From NCBI GenBank assembly GCA_020831635.1, contig JAFIGC010000011.1:1-64000 (forward strand): DNA of 64,000 bases, written 5' to 3'. Shown piece after piece: positions 34,334 to 42,979 of the stretch. Every line of letters begins with the position of its first letter. The stretch's first letter is position 1. The DNA is from Verrucomicrobiota bacterium. GTDB taxonomy: Bacteria; Verrucomicrobiota; Kiritimatiellia; SS1-B-03-39; UBA6053. The notes under the pieces are model-generated. The model was not told where the DNA came from and searched no databases. It was given only the letters and a program-made list of their open reading frames with translations. The translations under genes and the position numbers were made by a program.

Positions 34334-35361
34334 CCCGACCGCGCCAGTAAATTCCGCGCACGCACGCCTTTGCCCACCTCCGCGAGGGTTTGCACATCCA
34401 TCGGACGCATGCGACCGGAGGCCATGGGACCCGCGTTCAAGAGCAAATTGGCGCCGCGTTCCCGGCAGGCCGCCAGCGTTTCCAGCACCCATTCCGGACT
34501 TTGCACGGTGACATCCGATTCATGCCAGAACCACTTTCCGCTCGCAAAGGCCCCCTGACCATCCCCGCCCTTGGACAAGGTATACGAGGATTCATAGGGC
34601 AAATAGTCGCCCACCCCGCCACAGTACCAAATCGTGCGGTCTTTTTCCGTGGGCAATCCCTTTTCGCCCATGCGGTAATCACAGGGCCAAAGCACGATCT
34701 CGCCCTTCCGCGAGGAAGTGCCGTTGTTGCCCACCAGACAATTGGGCTGAATGCATTTGATGTGCTCGTAAACCTCCCGCCAATACCAACGCTCCGGATC
34801 CTGATAATGCACCCCGCCCTTTTTCCATCCGCCGTCAAACCACAACTGCACCACCTCCCCGTACCGCGTCAGCAATTCGGTCAACTGTCGCTTCATAAAC
34901 AGCGCGTACCCGTGATCATGCTCGAAAGAAGGTTCGTGACGATCCCAAAGCGAGTAATAAAACCCCAGTTTCAAGCCCTTGCGGCGGCAGGAGTCCGCCA
35001 AACGTTCCACCACATCCACCTTTCCCGGCGTATGGGCCACCGTATAATCCGTCCAGTCGCTCGGCCAAAGACAAAACCCGTCGTGATGCTTGGTGGTCAG
35101 CACCAAATATTTCATACCCGCCGAGACCGCCGCGTCTGCCCACGCATCGGTATTCAACTCCGCCGGATCAAAAGAATCCGCCGGCAAACTGCCGTCCGAC
35201 CATTCCGTGTCGTGAAACGTATTGATGCCAAAATGCACGAACAATCCGAATTTCAACTCCATCCAGGCCCGTTGCTCCGGAGAAGGGCGGACATCGGCTT
35301 TTTCCTCGCCGCGCTTCACGCGGTCCATCAATTGAGCATCTGCAAAAGGATCATAGGGCAT
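34294..35361 (-). CDS. alpha-L-fucosidase, glycoside hydrolase family 29
   Basis: This 355-residue GH29 enzyme removes alpha-L-fucose from glycans. It shows the family (alpha/beta)8 landmarks WMELKFGLFVHFGINTFHDT, YLVLTTKHHDGFCLWPSDWT, LKLGFYYSLWDRHEP and VQLWFDGGW, with the nucleophile Asp in WFDG. It ends in ANLLLNAGPMASGRM. There is no signal peptide, so the enzyme probably acts on imported oligosaccharides in the cytoplasm. It is short for GH29, with no C-terminal beta-sandwich. Fucosidases are abundant in Verrucomicrobiota that degrade fucose-rich polysaccharides. No SD-like site is clear before the ATG at 35361. Confidence 0.93.
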   Translation of the reverse strand: MPYDPFADAQLMDRVKRGEEKADVRPSPEQRAWMELKFGLFVHFGINTFHDTEWSDGSLPADSFDPAELNTDAWADAAVSAGMKYLVLTTKHHDGFCLWPSDWTDYTVAHTPGKVDVVERLADSCRRKGLKLGFYYSLWDRHEPSFEHDHGYALFMKRQLTELLTRYGEVVQLWFDGGWKKGGVHYQDPERWYWREVYEHIKCIQPNCLVGNNGTSSRKGEIVLWPCDYRMGEKGLPTEKDRTIWYCGGVGDYLPYESSYTLSKGGDGQGAFASGKWFWHESDVTVQSPEWVLETLAACRERGANLLLNAGPMASGRMRPMDVQTLAEVGKGVRARNLLARSGQTDGDTQIAIDA

Positions 35362-35450
35362 GGGAGGTCTTTCGTTTGGAAGGGATCATCAATAGAGTTT
35401 TTCGATACCCGAACGGGTTCCCGAATGCAAAATGAAACGGTGTGTTCTTG

Positions 35451-35526
35451 GGGGTTGGGTTGTCGAGAGGTTGGGTGGTGGGGTTGTGGGTTGGCGGTTG
35501 TTGGTTGTTGGTTGTTGGTTGTGAAC
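35451..35526. repeat. GGTTGTTG low-complexity repeat
   Basis: This run of GGTTG(G/T)-type units ends in four near-identical TTGGTTGTTGG blocks. Similar runs occur at 40613-40695 and 48055-48130, each next to other dispersed repeat pieces. Confidence 0.85.
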
Positions 35527-35616
35527 AAAACCCCAAATAAACATGAATCAAACCGTTTTTTCTTGTAAATTATTCAAATAATGGCAGCATAATCCGTATA
35601 TCATCCAGAGTGCACT

Positions 35617-36900
35617 ATGCTTTTAGACTTCCAATTCCGAAATTACCGTAGTTTTCGTGAGCCCGCGACCCTGAGTCTGGCGGCGAGCAACTATGACAAA
35701 ACACTGCCGGGGAATGTGATCTCTCCGAATCTGCCAGGGCTGAAAAATCAGTCGTTTCTACGCGGCGCGGCCATCTACGGCCCCAACGCATCCGGAAAGA
35801 GCAATCTGGTGCTGTCACTTTGGCAATTGCAGAATCTGGTCCGCACCTCGCACACTTTTGAGAGCGGCGAACCGCTGGATCAGGAGCCGTTCCGCTTCGA
35901 AACGGAGTCCGCTTCTTCGGCAACCTGCTATGAAGTGCGTTTCGTGATGTATGGCGTCCGCTACCATTTTCGTTTGGCGTTCAACCGGGAACGGGTGTTG
36001 GAAGAGAATCTGTCTGCCTTCCCCCACGGCAAAGAGCAGGTGTGGTATGAACGAACTTGGGATGAAAATTCCGCTCAGTATCACTACTACTCGCCAGAAA
36101 CCGAAAGCTTCACCATCCGCAAAGCCGAACAGGAGGCAACCAAAGCGAACTCCCTTTTTCTGTCCGTGGCCACCAATCTCTTCGATCATCCCAAGCTGGG
36201 CAAACCCTATCGTTGGTTCCGGGAGAGCCTGAAAATACTAAATCCTTCAATTTTTCGCGGTGAAATTTCAGACATCTCCACCCTTCAAAGATTGGTTCGT
36301 GACCCAGAACTCGCACTGGCCATGCTTCGTCAAGCAGACCTAGGAATCCTGGATGTGGAGATTCGCAAAGAAAAAATATCAGAGGACTTGATCAAGTTAT
36401 TCCCCAAAGATTTCATGTCTATGATTCCTGAAGGGCAAATTGACAGGATTACGATGGTTCATCAAGGGCAGGATGGCCGTGTATATCCTCTGGAATTTGA
36501 AAAGGAGTCCGCCGGGACACAACGCTACTTCAAATTGATCGGCCCCTGGCTGTCGCTGATCGAAAGCGGCGGGGTATTGTTCCTGGATGAGATCGAGGCC
36601 AGTCTGCATCCGCTTTTAACCCGCAAGCTGGTGGAAACAGTGATGAACCCGGAGATCAACACCAAGAACGCGCAGATCATTTTCACCACCCACGATCCGA
36701 CCCTGCTGGATTTGTCGCTCTTGAGGCGGGATCAAATCTGGTTGGTCGAGAAAAGCCAGGCAAACGATTCGATCCTTTACCCGGTCACGGAATACAAAAT
36801 GACCACCCGCGAGGACCTCGCCAAGGGATACTTGTCAGGGAAATACGGTGCGGTACCTTTTCTGCCCGCAAGCCTGATTCAGAACCTGGAAAGCGATTGA
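35617..36900 (+). CDS. rloA: RloA-type AAA/ABC ATPase (AbiLi-like) of a two-gene defence module
   Basis: This 427-residue P-loop ATPase of the AAA_15/AAA_21 (OLD-like, SMC-ABC) group has N-terminal MLLDFQFRNYRSFREPATLS, Walker A GPNASGKSN (55-63), signature region ESAGTQRYFKLIG, Walker B GGVLFLDEIEASLHP and the His switch IFTTHDPTLLD. RloA/AbiLi ATPases are paired with RloB/AbiLii proteins in anti-phage abortive systems, and the partner gene follows after seven bases. GC is lower than in flanking genes. No restriction genes are near. The family call is strong; defence function is inferred from the pair. Confidence 0.88.
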   Translation: MLLDFQFRNYRSFREPATLSLAASNYDKTLPGNVISPNLPGLKNQSFLRGAAIYGPNASGKSNLVLSLWQLQNLVRTSHTFESGEPLDQEPFRFETESASSATCYEVRFVMYGVRYHFRLAFNRERVLEENLSAFPHGKEQVWYERTWDENSAQYHYYSPETESFTIRKAEQEATKANSLFLSVATNLFDHPKLGKPYRWFRESLKILNPSIFRGEISDISTLQRLVRDPELALAMLRQADLGILDVEIRKEKISEDLIKLFPKDFMSMIPEGQIDRITMVHQGQDGRVYPLEFEKESAGTQRYFKLIGPWLSLIESGGVLFLDEIEASLHPLLTRKLVETVMNPEINTKNAQIIFTTHDPTLLDLSLLRRDQIWLVEKSQANDSILYPVTEYKMTTREDLAKGYLSGKYGAVPFLPASLIQNLESD

Positions 36901-36907
36901 GGCGGCC

Positions 36908-37609
36908 ATGGCCAGGCGGAAATCCTCATATTTTAAGGCCGAACGGAGCTTTCGACGGGATCGAGGCGATGGCAAACCCGCCAAATTGATCCTGATCGTT
37001 ACCGAAGGCGTCAATACCGAGCCCATCTATCTGAAGCAGCTTGCCAAAAGATGGGGAGTACACCCCAGGGTCATCACCCTGAAACCCGGTGGGGACGGCA
37101 TTCCGGCCAACTTGGTGACTCTTGCCTTAAACGAGCAACTTGAACAACGGAAGCGCGGTCGCATTTCCGCGGTGGACCCCATGAAATTCGATGAGACTTG
37201 GATCGTCTTCGACACCGAACACGCGGAAAGGCAGCATCGGCTGGAGGACGGGATGGCCCTTGCTGAACAACACAACGTAAACATCGCCCACTCCACGCCC
37301 TGTTTTGAATTTTGGCTGGCATTGCATTTTGCCCTCAAAGCTCCGCCCATGGACACCTGTGAGGAAGCCATCCGACTGCTTAAACAAGTCTCGGGTAAAG
37401 CCTACGCCAAAGATTCGAAGCACAGTGAGGTTTTCTGTCGGGACATTATTGACCGGGTCGGGGAGGCGGTACGAAATGCGCGAAATCTGGAGGCTCGCCA
37501 ATCTGAGGAACCTTTCCCGGCCAATCCGTCCACCACGGTTCACAAGCTGATCGAATCCTTGTACGAAACCCTTCCGGAACAAATGAAAAAACGTGTCAAT
37601 TTCCCATAA
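36908..37609 (+). CDS. rloB: RloB-family protein (AbiLii-like, Toprim-like nuclease candidate)
   Basis: This 233-residue protein starts MARRKSSYFKAERSFRRDRG, the typical RloB start with basic residues. A Toprim-like pattern follows: ILIVTEGVNTEPIYL with Glu near 38, and WIVFDTEHAERQH with the Asp-x-Glu pair near 101-103. Further on are HSTPCFEFWLALHF and a helical C-terminus. RloB proteins are the predicted nuclease partner of RloA ATPases (AbiL in lactococci), giving an ATP-gated response to phage. It starts seven bases after rloA and forms a two-gene operon bounded by a low-complexity repeat upstream and REP-like hairpins downstream. Confidence 0.85.
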   Translation: MARRKSSYFKAERSFRRDRGDGKPAKLILIVTEGVNTEPIYLKQLAKRWGVHPRVITLKPGGDGIPANLVTLALNEQLEQRKRGRISAVDPMKFDETWIVFDTEHAERQHRLEDGMALAEQHNVNIAHSTPCFEFWLALHFALKAPPMDTCEEAIRLLKQVSGKAYAKDSKHSEVFCRDIIDRVGEAVRNARNLEARQSEEPFPANPSTTVHKLIESLYETLPEQMKKRVNFP

Positions 37610-37621
37610 GTATTTAAAAAA

Positions 37622-37724
37622 CCTGAATCCGTGAGATCTCGGCCCTGAAACCCCACCCTCTCATGGCCAACAACCTGAAACCGTGAGATCTTTGCTGTGA
37701 ATCCGCACAATCTCACGGATTCAG
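37622..37724. repeat. REP-like hairpin, copy B plus a half copy
   Basis: 37674-37724 is the reverse complement of 14691-14741 with one mismatch. Just before it, CCTGAATCCGTGAGATC (37622-37638) is a diverged half copy. They lie between rloB and the next gene and could end the rloAB transcript. Confidence 0.85.
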
Positions 37725-37747
37725 AAACTAAAGAAAGACCCGATGTG

Positions 37748-40609
37748 ATGATAAAATCCAGATCTCTTTTTTGGTTCGGCATCCTGTATCTGGCCGCTTC
37801 CCTCCCTTGTCGCGCCGAGAGGCCAGCGGGTACGGGTGCGGAGGAGTTACTGAATCGCTTGGAGCGGCTGGCTCCTTGGGACTTGACGGGGGCGAAATAC
37901 GTGCGGTTGAAACATCCGGCCGCGAATCGGAATTGGAGTGCGGGGCTTTATGAGTCGATTCGTTTGCAAGGCAATGCCTGGTTGCTTCCCGGGGACGGGG
38001 ACGGAAACGGAGACGGGGAGGATGGACGGGATTTTGTGATGAACGGATGCGAACGGATTCGACTTTGGGATCGAATATCCATCGAGGAAGCTCTCCGTGT
38101 CAGTAGAAGAACCGCAACGCCGGAGGAGGTCAGGCACGGTGGCACGTGGGAGGAGGTGGATTTGCGGTTGGATGTGGCGCGTTTCCTTTCAGATGGGGAG
38201 CCCCCTGGGGCTTCCCGGGTTCGTTTTACTTCCACGCGGGAGCGGGGACGGTGGGCCTGGTTTGCGGTGAATGTCGCGAAAGCCGGACACAGAGAGGACG
38301 GGCTGGCGATCCTGCGGCTCTTGCTGGAGAGCGAAAAGGCCAACGATTCACATGATCATCCCGATGTCGGCGCAAAGCTGCTGAACGAGGCGATCAGCCA
38401 ACTTGCGGACGCAAGGTACGCGGAAATCAGCCGGGAATTTTTCAGGTCGGGTGACCGGGCGGCATTTCTGAATCGGTTGGAGACGCTTTTGGATTCCTTC
38501 GGAGATGAATGGACCCGGCGCGGGCCGATTGCGCGTCAGGTTTCGGACATGCGCAATCCTGAAAAAAAAGCGGGGTGGTCTGAGTTGGAGCGTGAGGCGT
38601 ACGAGACGCTTTTGAAGGCGCCACAGGGAAATTCCCGCCCGGGGCTTTGGCTGTTGCCCGATTCCGGTAACATCCAAACTTTGCGCTCCGAGGTCCTCAA
38701 GGAGTTGTTGAGCCAACGTTGGCAGGCGGTTCCTTTCCTTCTTTCGCTTTTGGATGACTACACCCCGACAGATGTGGATTTGTACGCGTTCTTGGATCTG
38801 TATCGTAGAGATGAATTCAATTTGTCCCAGAGTTGGACGTATGTCGATCCCGTGTTAATGCGCAAGCATTCAGGAATGGGCCGTAATCTGACGACCCGTC
38901 CGCTGATGGTGGCGGAAATCGCGCGGAATCTTTTGTCGGGCACCCTTTGGCTCAGCGATGAGGAGCGGCTCCAACTCATCCTTCGGGAAGGGGCTGAGGA
39001 GGACCCTTTCCCCGCGTTCGGCGAAACGGCGAACAGCTGGCTGGAGGCACGGAAGGACCTGTCCGATCTGGACTTAATCCTGGACTATCTTTCATCGGAG
39101 CCGTACGCATTGGATCCGGTGATTCCGTATCTGGTGCGAAAGGGCGAACCTCGGATCATCGAAGCCATTGAAAATCGCCTTCTTCAACGGGCCTTGCGCA
39201 CTTCGTATCAATGCCCATATCGTTTTCTCCGAACCTATGTGGAGGAAAGAGGAAATGCGGCGGAACCGTTTCTTCGGAGATATGAACAGCAGGTACTCCA
39301 AAAATTGGAAAGCGATCGGGCAAGTCGTTTGCAGAATGCGGATGCCCCGGCAAGGGAAAGGTGGGAGAAGGAGTATGCACAAGAGCGGTCCACGATCGAA
39401 TGGGGGCTCCGGCATCTGCGTCGCACGCTCAGGGGCGGGAATGTGATTCAGGAACTGTTGGAAGAGATTGTGAGCGGAGAGATTCGGCCAATGGATGCTT
39501 CCATTGCGTATCGTGAGGCCTTGCGCAAGGATCCCGAAGGCGGAATGCGGGCGGCCTTGTCCGCCTCGCTAAAAACAGACAACCCCTTCATTCGCCATGA
39601 TTTGGTGGACCATGCGGTATGGGCCAAACATCGGACGGGGCCTTCGCCAATTCACGAGGAGGAGAAAACGTTGTGGCGGGCCTTGCTGGATGACTCCGTC
39701 GCACGCTGGGGAAAGGACAACGACACCGGACGGTTGGCGGATTGCTTGTTGCGTCGCACGTTTCCCTCCGATGAATTGCGGGAAGCATGGCATTGGATAT
39801 GGTCGGAGCATGATGAATTGGCCTCTCTTTTGGGACCCTCCGCCTCGGCCTTGTACATCGCCCGGGCCTACGAAGTCTTGGGCGGGAAGTCCTCCGAAGC
39901 GATGATCCCGCTGCCGGATGCCCAGCATGTTTCACCGGATCGCCGGGATATTCTCGCGCGGGAATGGTTGGCGAATGAAGATTGGGAGGCGCGATTCGCC
40001 AAACTTTCCATGGATGAAAAACTGGCTTTCCCAGAGATCCTCAGAGATCATCCCGCACTCAACGAACGGTTACGGGATTTTGCCAATCGGGTTGTCTCCA
40101 TTGAGATCAAAGGGGAATTGCCGGAGGAAGACAGAGAGCTGTTGCAAAGTTTCCAAGGAAAGTCCCTGAATCGCGAGATGGTGGAAACGCTTCTCGAATT
40201 CAGCAAAGCGCAGGTACGGGGTGGCCGTGAGGGCTCCATAAACGACGTCCGTCAACCTTTGCTGCGCGGGGTCCATTTGACGGTCAAGTTTGGTCCGCCC
40301 AAAGAGGAACAACCCGGGGCAAATGTGTATGAATTTGCGTATGTTTCGGCCAGCTTGCATGGCGGTACCGAGGAAAGCACGGAGGCACGATGGCCCGTCG
40401 AAATCCCAGAGGCGATTCGGCTTGAGGTGGCTCGATTGCGGGAAAGCCCAAACAGACGCTTTCATGTCTTTCGCAGCCCTTTTCCAGCGGAGGAGGAAGA
40501 AGCCCGTCAGAGGGTATTTTGGGAAGCGGTCGATCGAGTATTCAATGCGGAAAGAAACGTGGCTTTGCAACGATCCCTCTGGATGCATGGGCATCCGGGA
40601 CAGTGGTAG
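37748..40609 (+). CDS. large exported helical-repeat protein, function unknown
   Basis: This 953-residue protein starts at ATG 37748, giving signal peptide MIKSRSLFWFGILYLAASLP ending near CRA; an upstream frame extension runs into the REP-like hairpin and is rejected. The first 200 residues are partly beta (YESIRLQGNAWLLPG, then a GDGDGNGDGEDG acidic loop near 83-94 that may bind calcium). The rest is almost all amphipathic helices, in the manner of HEAT/ARM-like repeats, with no catalytic motif I can name. The protein is highly charged. It stands alone between repeat elements. A scaffold or surface role is possible. Confidence 0.75.
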   Translation: MIKSRSLFWFGILYLAASLPCRAERPAGTGAEELLNRLERLAPWDLTGAKYVRLKHPAANRNWSAGLYESIRLQGNAWLLPGDGDGNGDGEDGRDFVMNGCERIRLWDRISIEEALRVSRRTATPEEVRHGGTWEEVDLRLDVARFLSDGEPPGASRVRFTSTRERGRWAWFAVNVAKAGHREDGLAILRLLLESEKANDSHDHPDVGAKLLNEAISQLADARYAEISREFFRSGDRAAFLNRLETLLDSFGDEWTRRGPIARQVSDMRNPEKKAGWSELEREAYETLLKAPQGNSRPGLWLLPDSGNIQTLRSEVLKELLSQRWQAVPFLLSLLDDYTPTDVDLYAFLDLYRRDEFNLSQSWTYVDPVLMRKHSGMGRNLTTRPLMVAEIARNLLSGTLWLSDEERLQLILREGAEEDPFPAFGETANSWLEARKDLSDLDLILDYLSSEPYALDPVIPYLVRKGEPRIIEAIENRLLQRALRTSYQCPYRFLRTYVEERGNAAEPFLRRYEQQVLQKLESDRASRLQNADAPARERWEKEYAQERSTIEWGLRHLRRTLRGGNVIQELLEEIVSGEIRPMDASIAYREALRKDPEGGMRAALSASLKTDNPFIRHDLVDHAVWAKHRTGPSPIHEEEKTLWRALLDDSVARWGKDNDTGRLADCLLRRTFPSDELREAWHWIWSEHDELASLLGPSASALYIARAYEVLGGKSSEAMIPLPDAQHVSPDRRDILAREWLANEDWEARFAKLSMDEKLAFPEILRDHPALNERLRDFANRVVSIEIKGELPEEDRELLQSFQGKSLNREMVETLLEFSKAQVRGGREGSINDVRQPLLRGVHLTVKFGPPKEEQPGANVYEFAYVSASLHGGTEESTEARWPVEIPEAIRLEVARLRESPNRRFHVFRSPFPAEEEEARQRVFWEAVDRVFNAERNVALQRSLWMHGHPGQW

Positions 40610-40612
40610 GTG

Positions 40613-40880
40613 AGTGGTTGTCGGGTTGCCAGTTGCTGGTTGCCAGTTGCTGGTTGATGGTTGATGGTTGTGGGTTGCCAGTTGCTGGTAGACCTTTCAG
40701 AGTTCGAAGTTGGGCAGCCTGTCCGCCGAAGCAGCGAAGCGCGAAGGAGGGTTCGAAGTTCTCCCACATACTAAATTCCGTGCATTCAGTGTGTTCCGTG
40801 GTTCTCTCCCCCAAAACCAAGCCACAACCCAAGCCACAACCCAAGATCAGTGAAAATCAGTGTTATCAGTGGTTCATTGT
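40613..40880. repeat. mosaic of dispersed repeats
   Basis: 40613-40695 is GGTTGCCAGTTGCTGG-type low-complexity repeat. 40697-40765 holds TTCGAAGTTGGGCAGCCTG and CCGCCGAAGC pieces that recur at 52440-52490. 40785-40877 is a diverged copy of the 101-bp repeat seen at 6861 and 7049. The remainder of the gap (40881-40975) shows no gene. Confidence 0.85.
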
Positions 40881-41002
40881 CACCGCCAGGATGAAAGGGG
40901 CGTGAAAATGCCGGGGTGAAAGTCCGTTTTCTTCGGGGCTTGATCTTCTTCGAAAACGATCAATAAACGGAAAAAGGAAAAAGGGTCAGCCCGGAAAAAG
41001 GG

Positions 41003-42025
41003 TCAGCCCGTGCATTTTAACATTTTTCCTTTCAATTTTTTGACCTCACTCCCTTTGCCGTGCCGAAATCGACTGATCGCACGGGAGCAATTGGTTCGAT
41101 GTCCCATCCGCAGTCGCTCCGTGATCCACGTTCCGCTCACCGATGTATGAGAATTGATCAGCCAGGCCACCGCCTGCTTTTCCGCTTGCACGCTTTTGGC
41201 GCTCAGCAACGTCTCCTCTTCCCAACCCAAAACCTCCAAGGCTTTCCCAATCAATCGTTCCGCCTCCGCCGGCCCATGGGCCTTTCGTTGATCCCCCCGA
41301 TGATTGTCATTTTCCGCCCGGCCCAACAGCAACGCGTCCAGCCGTTCACGAAATTCCTCCGAACCAATATACCACCCACGCTTCATTTGTTTCTCAAACG
41401 CTCCGCGAATCCCCGCCCCCGGGTCTTCTTCGAAGCGCATGAACCGCTCCAGTTTCTCCCTGTACCCCCGCAGGCTCCAGGCCTCCCCCTCCTTCAGCCC
41501 ACACGTCCGCAGCACCTTCTCCCTCACAAGCCACTCCGGACGTTTCCTCGCCAAGCCGCAATACGCCGGATAACTGCTCCACACATACCCCTGCAAGGGC
41601 TTCGGGTAACCTTCCCCGCAAAGCTTTGCCCGGAACGGGTTGAGGTGGATGTACGTGCTCACCTCCCGAAAATACTCCAAGCCGCCCTCGCGAGGATCGG
41701 TCGCCACGGGAATCGCCTTGTAGCGTCCCTGAAACAGGTGTCCCCTTCGCTTGAACATCGCATTGAAGCGTTGCGTATACGTTCCTTGAAACCATTTCAT
41801 CCCGGCAACCAGATTCGCCTCCGGTGTTTCCAACAGCAAATGGTAATGGTTTGACATCAAGACGTAGGCATGAATCAACCAGCCGGTCTGCTGACAAACC
41901 TCGTCCAAGGTCGACAAAAACAATCTCCGTCCATCATCATCCAGAAAGATTTCCTGCCCATTGTTCCCGCGACACATCGCGTGATAATGGGCTCCAGGGT
42001 ACTCGACTCGCAAGGCTCGGGGCAT
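41003..42025 (-). CDS. REP-associated tyrosine transposase (Y1/HUH family)
   Basis: This 340-residue transposase starts MPRALRVEYPGAHYHAMCRG, with the Y1_Tnp core including ALSNH-equivalent VLMSNHYHLLLETP (HYH, the HUH motif, near residue 60), MKWFQGTYTQRFNAMFKRRG with the candidate catalytic Tyr near 83, and HLFQGRYKAI. The C-terminal part (about 170-330) is a DnaA/Chr-like helical extension found in RAYT proteins, and the tail MLKCTG is encoded by the terminal inverted repeat. All family motifs are intact, so the element may still be active. It differs from the edge copy at 1-366. Confidence 0.93.
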   Translation of the reverse strand: MPRALRVEYPGAHYHAMCRGNNGQEIFLDDDGRRLFLSTLDEVCQQTGWLIHAYVLMSNHYHLLLETPEANLVAGMKWFQGTYTQRFNAMFKRRGHLFQGRYKAIPVATDPREGGLEYFREVSTYIHLNPFRAKLCGEGYPKPLQGYVWSSYPAYCGLARKRPEWLVREKVLRTCGLKEGEAWSLRGYREKLERFMRFEEDPGAGIRGAFEKQMKRGWYIGSEEFRERLDALLLGRAENDNHRGDQRKAHGPAEAERLIGKALEVLGWEEETLLSAKSVQAEKQAVAWLINSHTSVSGTWITERLRMGHRTNCSRAISRFRHGKGSEVKKLKGKMLKCTG

Positions 42026-42310
42026 ATTCAGCTCATTATCATATTTCCAAGAAGCTTGTCAATGTTAAAATGCACGGGCTGACCCCTTTTCCGCGACACA
42101 TCGCGTGATAATGGGCTCCAGGGTACTCGACTCGCAAGGCTCGGGGCATAATCAGCTCATTATCATATTTCCAAGCAGCTTGTCAATGTTAAAATGCACG
42201 GGCTGACCCCTTTACCAGGGTACTCGACTCGCAAGGCTCGGGGCATAACCAACTCATTATCATATTTTCAAGAAGCTTGTCAATGTTAAAATGCACGGGC
42301 TGACCCCTTT
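41967..42310. repeat. three tandem copies of the transposon 5' end, period 124 bp
   Basis: Copy A (41967-42090) includes the transposase start codons. Copy B (42091-42214) repeats it almost exactly, beginning CCGCGACACATCGCGTGATA. Copy C (42215-42310) begins inside the unit at CCAGGGTACTCGACTCGC. Each copy ends in the same terminal sequence TGCACGGGCTGACCCCTTT. Confidence 0.92.
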
Positions 42311-42901
42311 TCCCGACAATTTGAGAAAGAGAGCGGCCCCGCCCGTCTGACCCGTCGGCTGGAAGCACTCGGCGAAACGGGCAACAAGCATAGGGGACCC
42401 TTACGTGCGGTACAAGATCCGCCCGCCGGGTTTCCGCCCGACGCCTCGTTTCCCTTTACAGCCGACAATCCGGCCTTTCACTCCTTTCTGGAAAACGTGC
42501 GGGTGGTCTCCTCCGGGTTTGGGGACGGTCCCGCCGCACGGGTGGCCATTGGACGGGACCTGTTTCACGAGGGAGCCCGCGGGTTAACCTTGGTGGCGCT
42601 CGTGGACCGGGAAATGGTGCTTTCGGAGACTTATGACACGTATGCGAACTCCGAAGAAAGCGAACGTTTTGTAAAGGATGTCCGAGAACTACCCTATGGC
42701 GCGTTTGTGATTCTTGCGGTCCGGGACGATGCCACCCGCAGGTTTACCGGCGCCGCCCAAAGCACCCTGTTTCGACTCGGCGCAAGCGAGGGCATCCGCG
42801 GTCTACCCTACCGAAGCTCCTATCTGTTGATCGGTGCCAAAGGATTGTCCCCCGGACAAGGGGAAGAGCGTACCGGGCTCGGCCGGCTCGAATATCCCTG
42901 A
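42311..42901 (+). pseudogene. ILEI/PANDER-like domain gene truncated at its 5' end by the RAYT element
   Basis: From the last transposon terminus to the TGA at 42901 one frame stays open, reading QFEKESGPARLTRRLEALGE onward without a start codon. It ends in a clear ILEI (FAM3-like) domain: VAIGRDLFHEGARGLTLVAL, then ETYDTYANSEESERFVKDV, LPYGAFVILAVRDDATRRFT and YRSSYLLIGAKG. The only internal start is GTG 42497, which would give a 134-residue stub of just that domain. In-frame stops lie inside the transposon end (TAA at 42287). No 5' half is recognised on the far side of the element at 40880-40975. Confidence 0.72.
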
Positions 42902-42979
42902 GACGAAGGAGGGAATCACCGGAAAAGCCCCCCCATATTTTCTTTACATTCAACGTACATCCGGCAAGTTGGGTCCCCT

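Larger units (their letters stand above)
40976..42311 (-). mobile_element. RAYT-type transposon with terminal inverted repeats and duplicated 5' end
   Basis: The left end reads AAAGGGTCAGCCCGTGCATT then TTAACAT (40997-41023), with an extra partial copy AAAAGGGTCAGCCCGG at about 40978. The inverse, TGTTAAAATGCACGGGCTGA then CCCCTTT, occurs at 42063-42088, 42188-42213 and 42284-42309. The transposase (41003-42025) lies between them and its last codons are encoded by the left terminus itself. Confidence 0.85.

Noticed and set aside
34390-35568. 392-codon plus-strand frame over the fucosidase
   Set aside because: Antisense shadow of GH29 that continues into the GGTTGTTG repeat.
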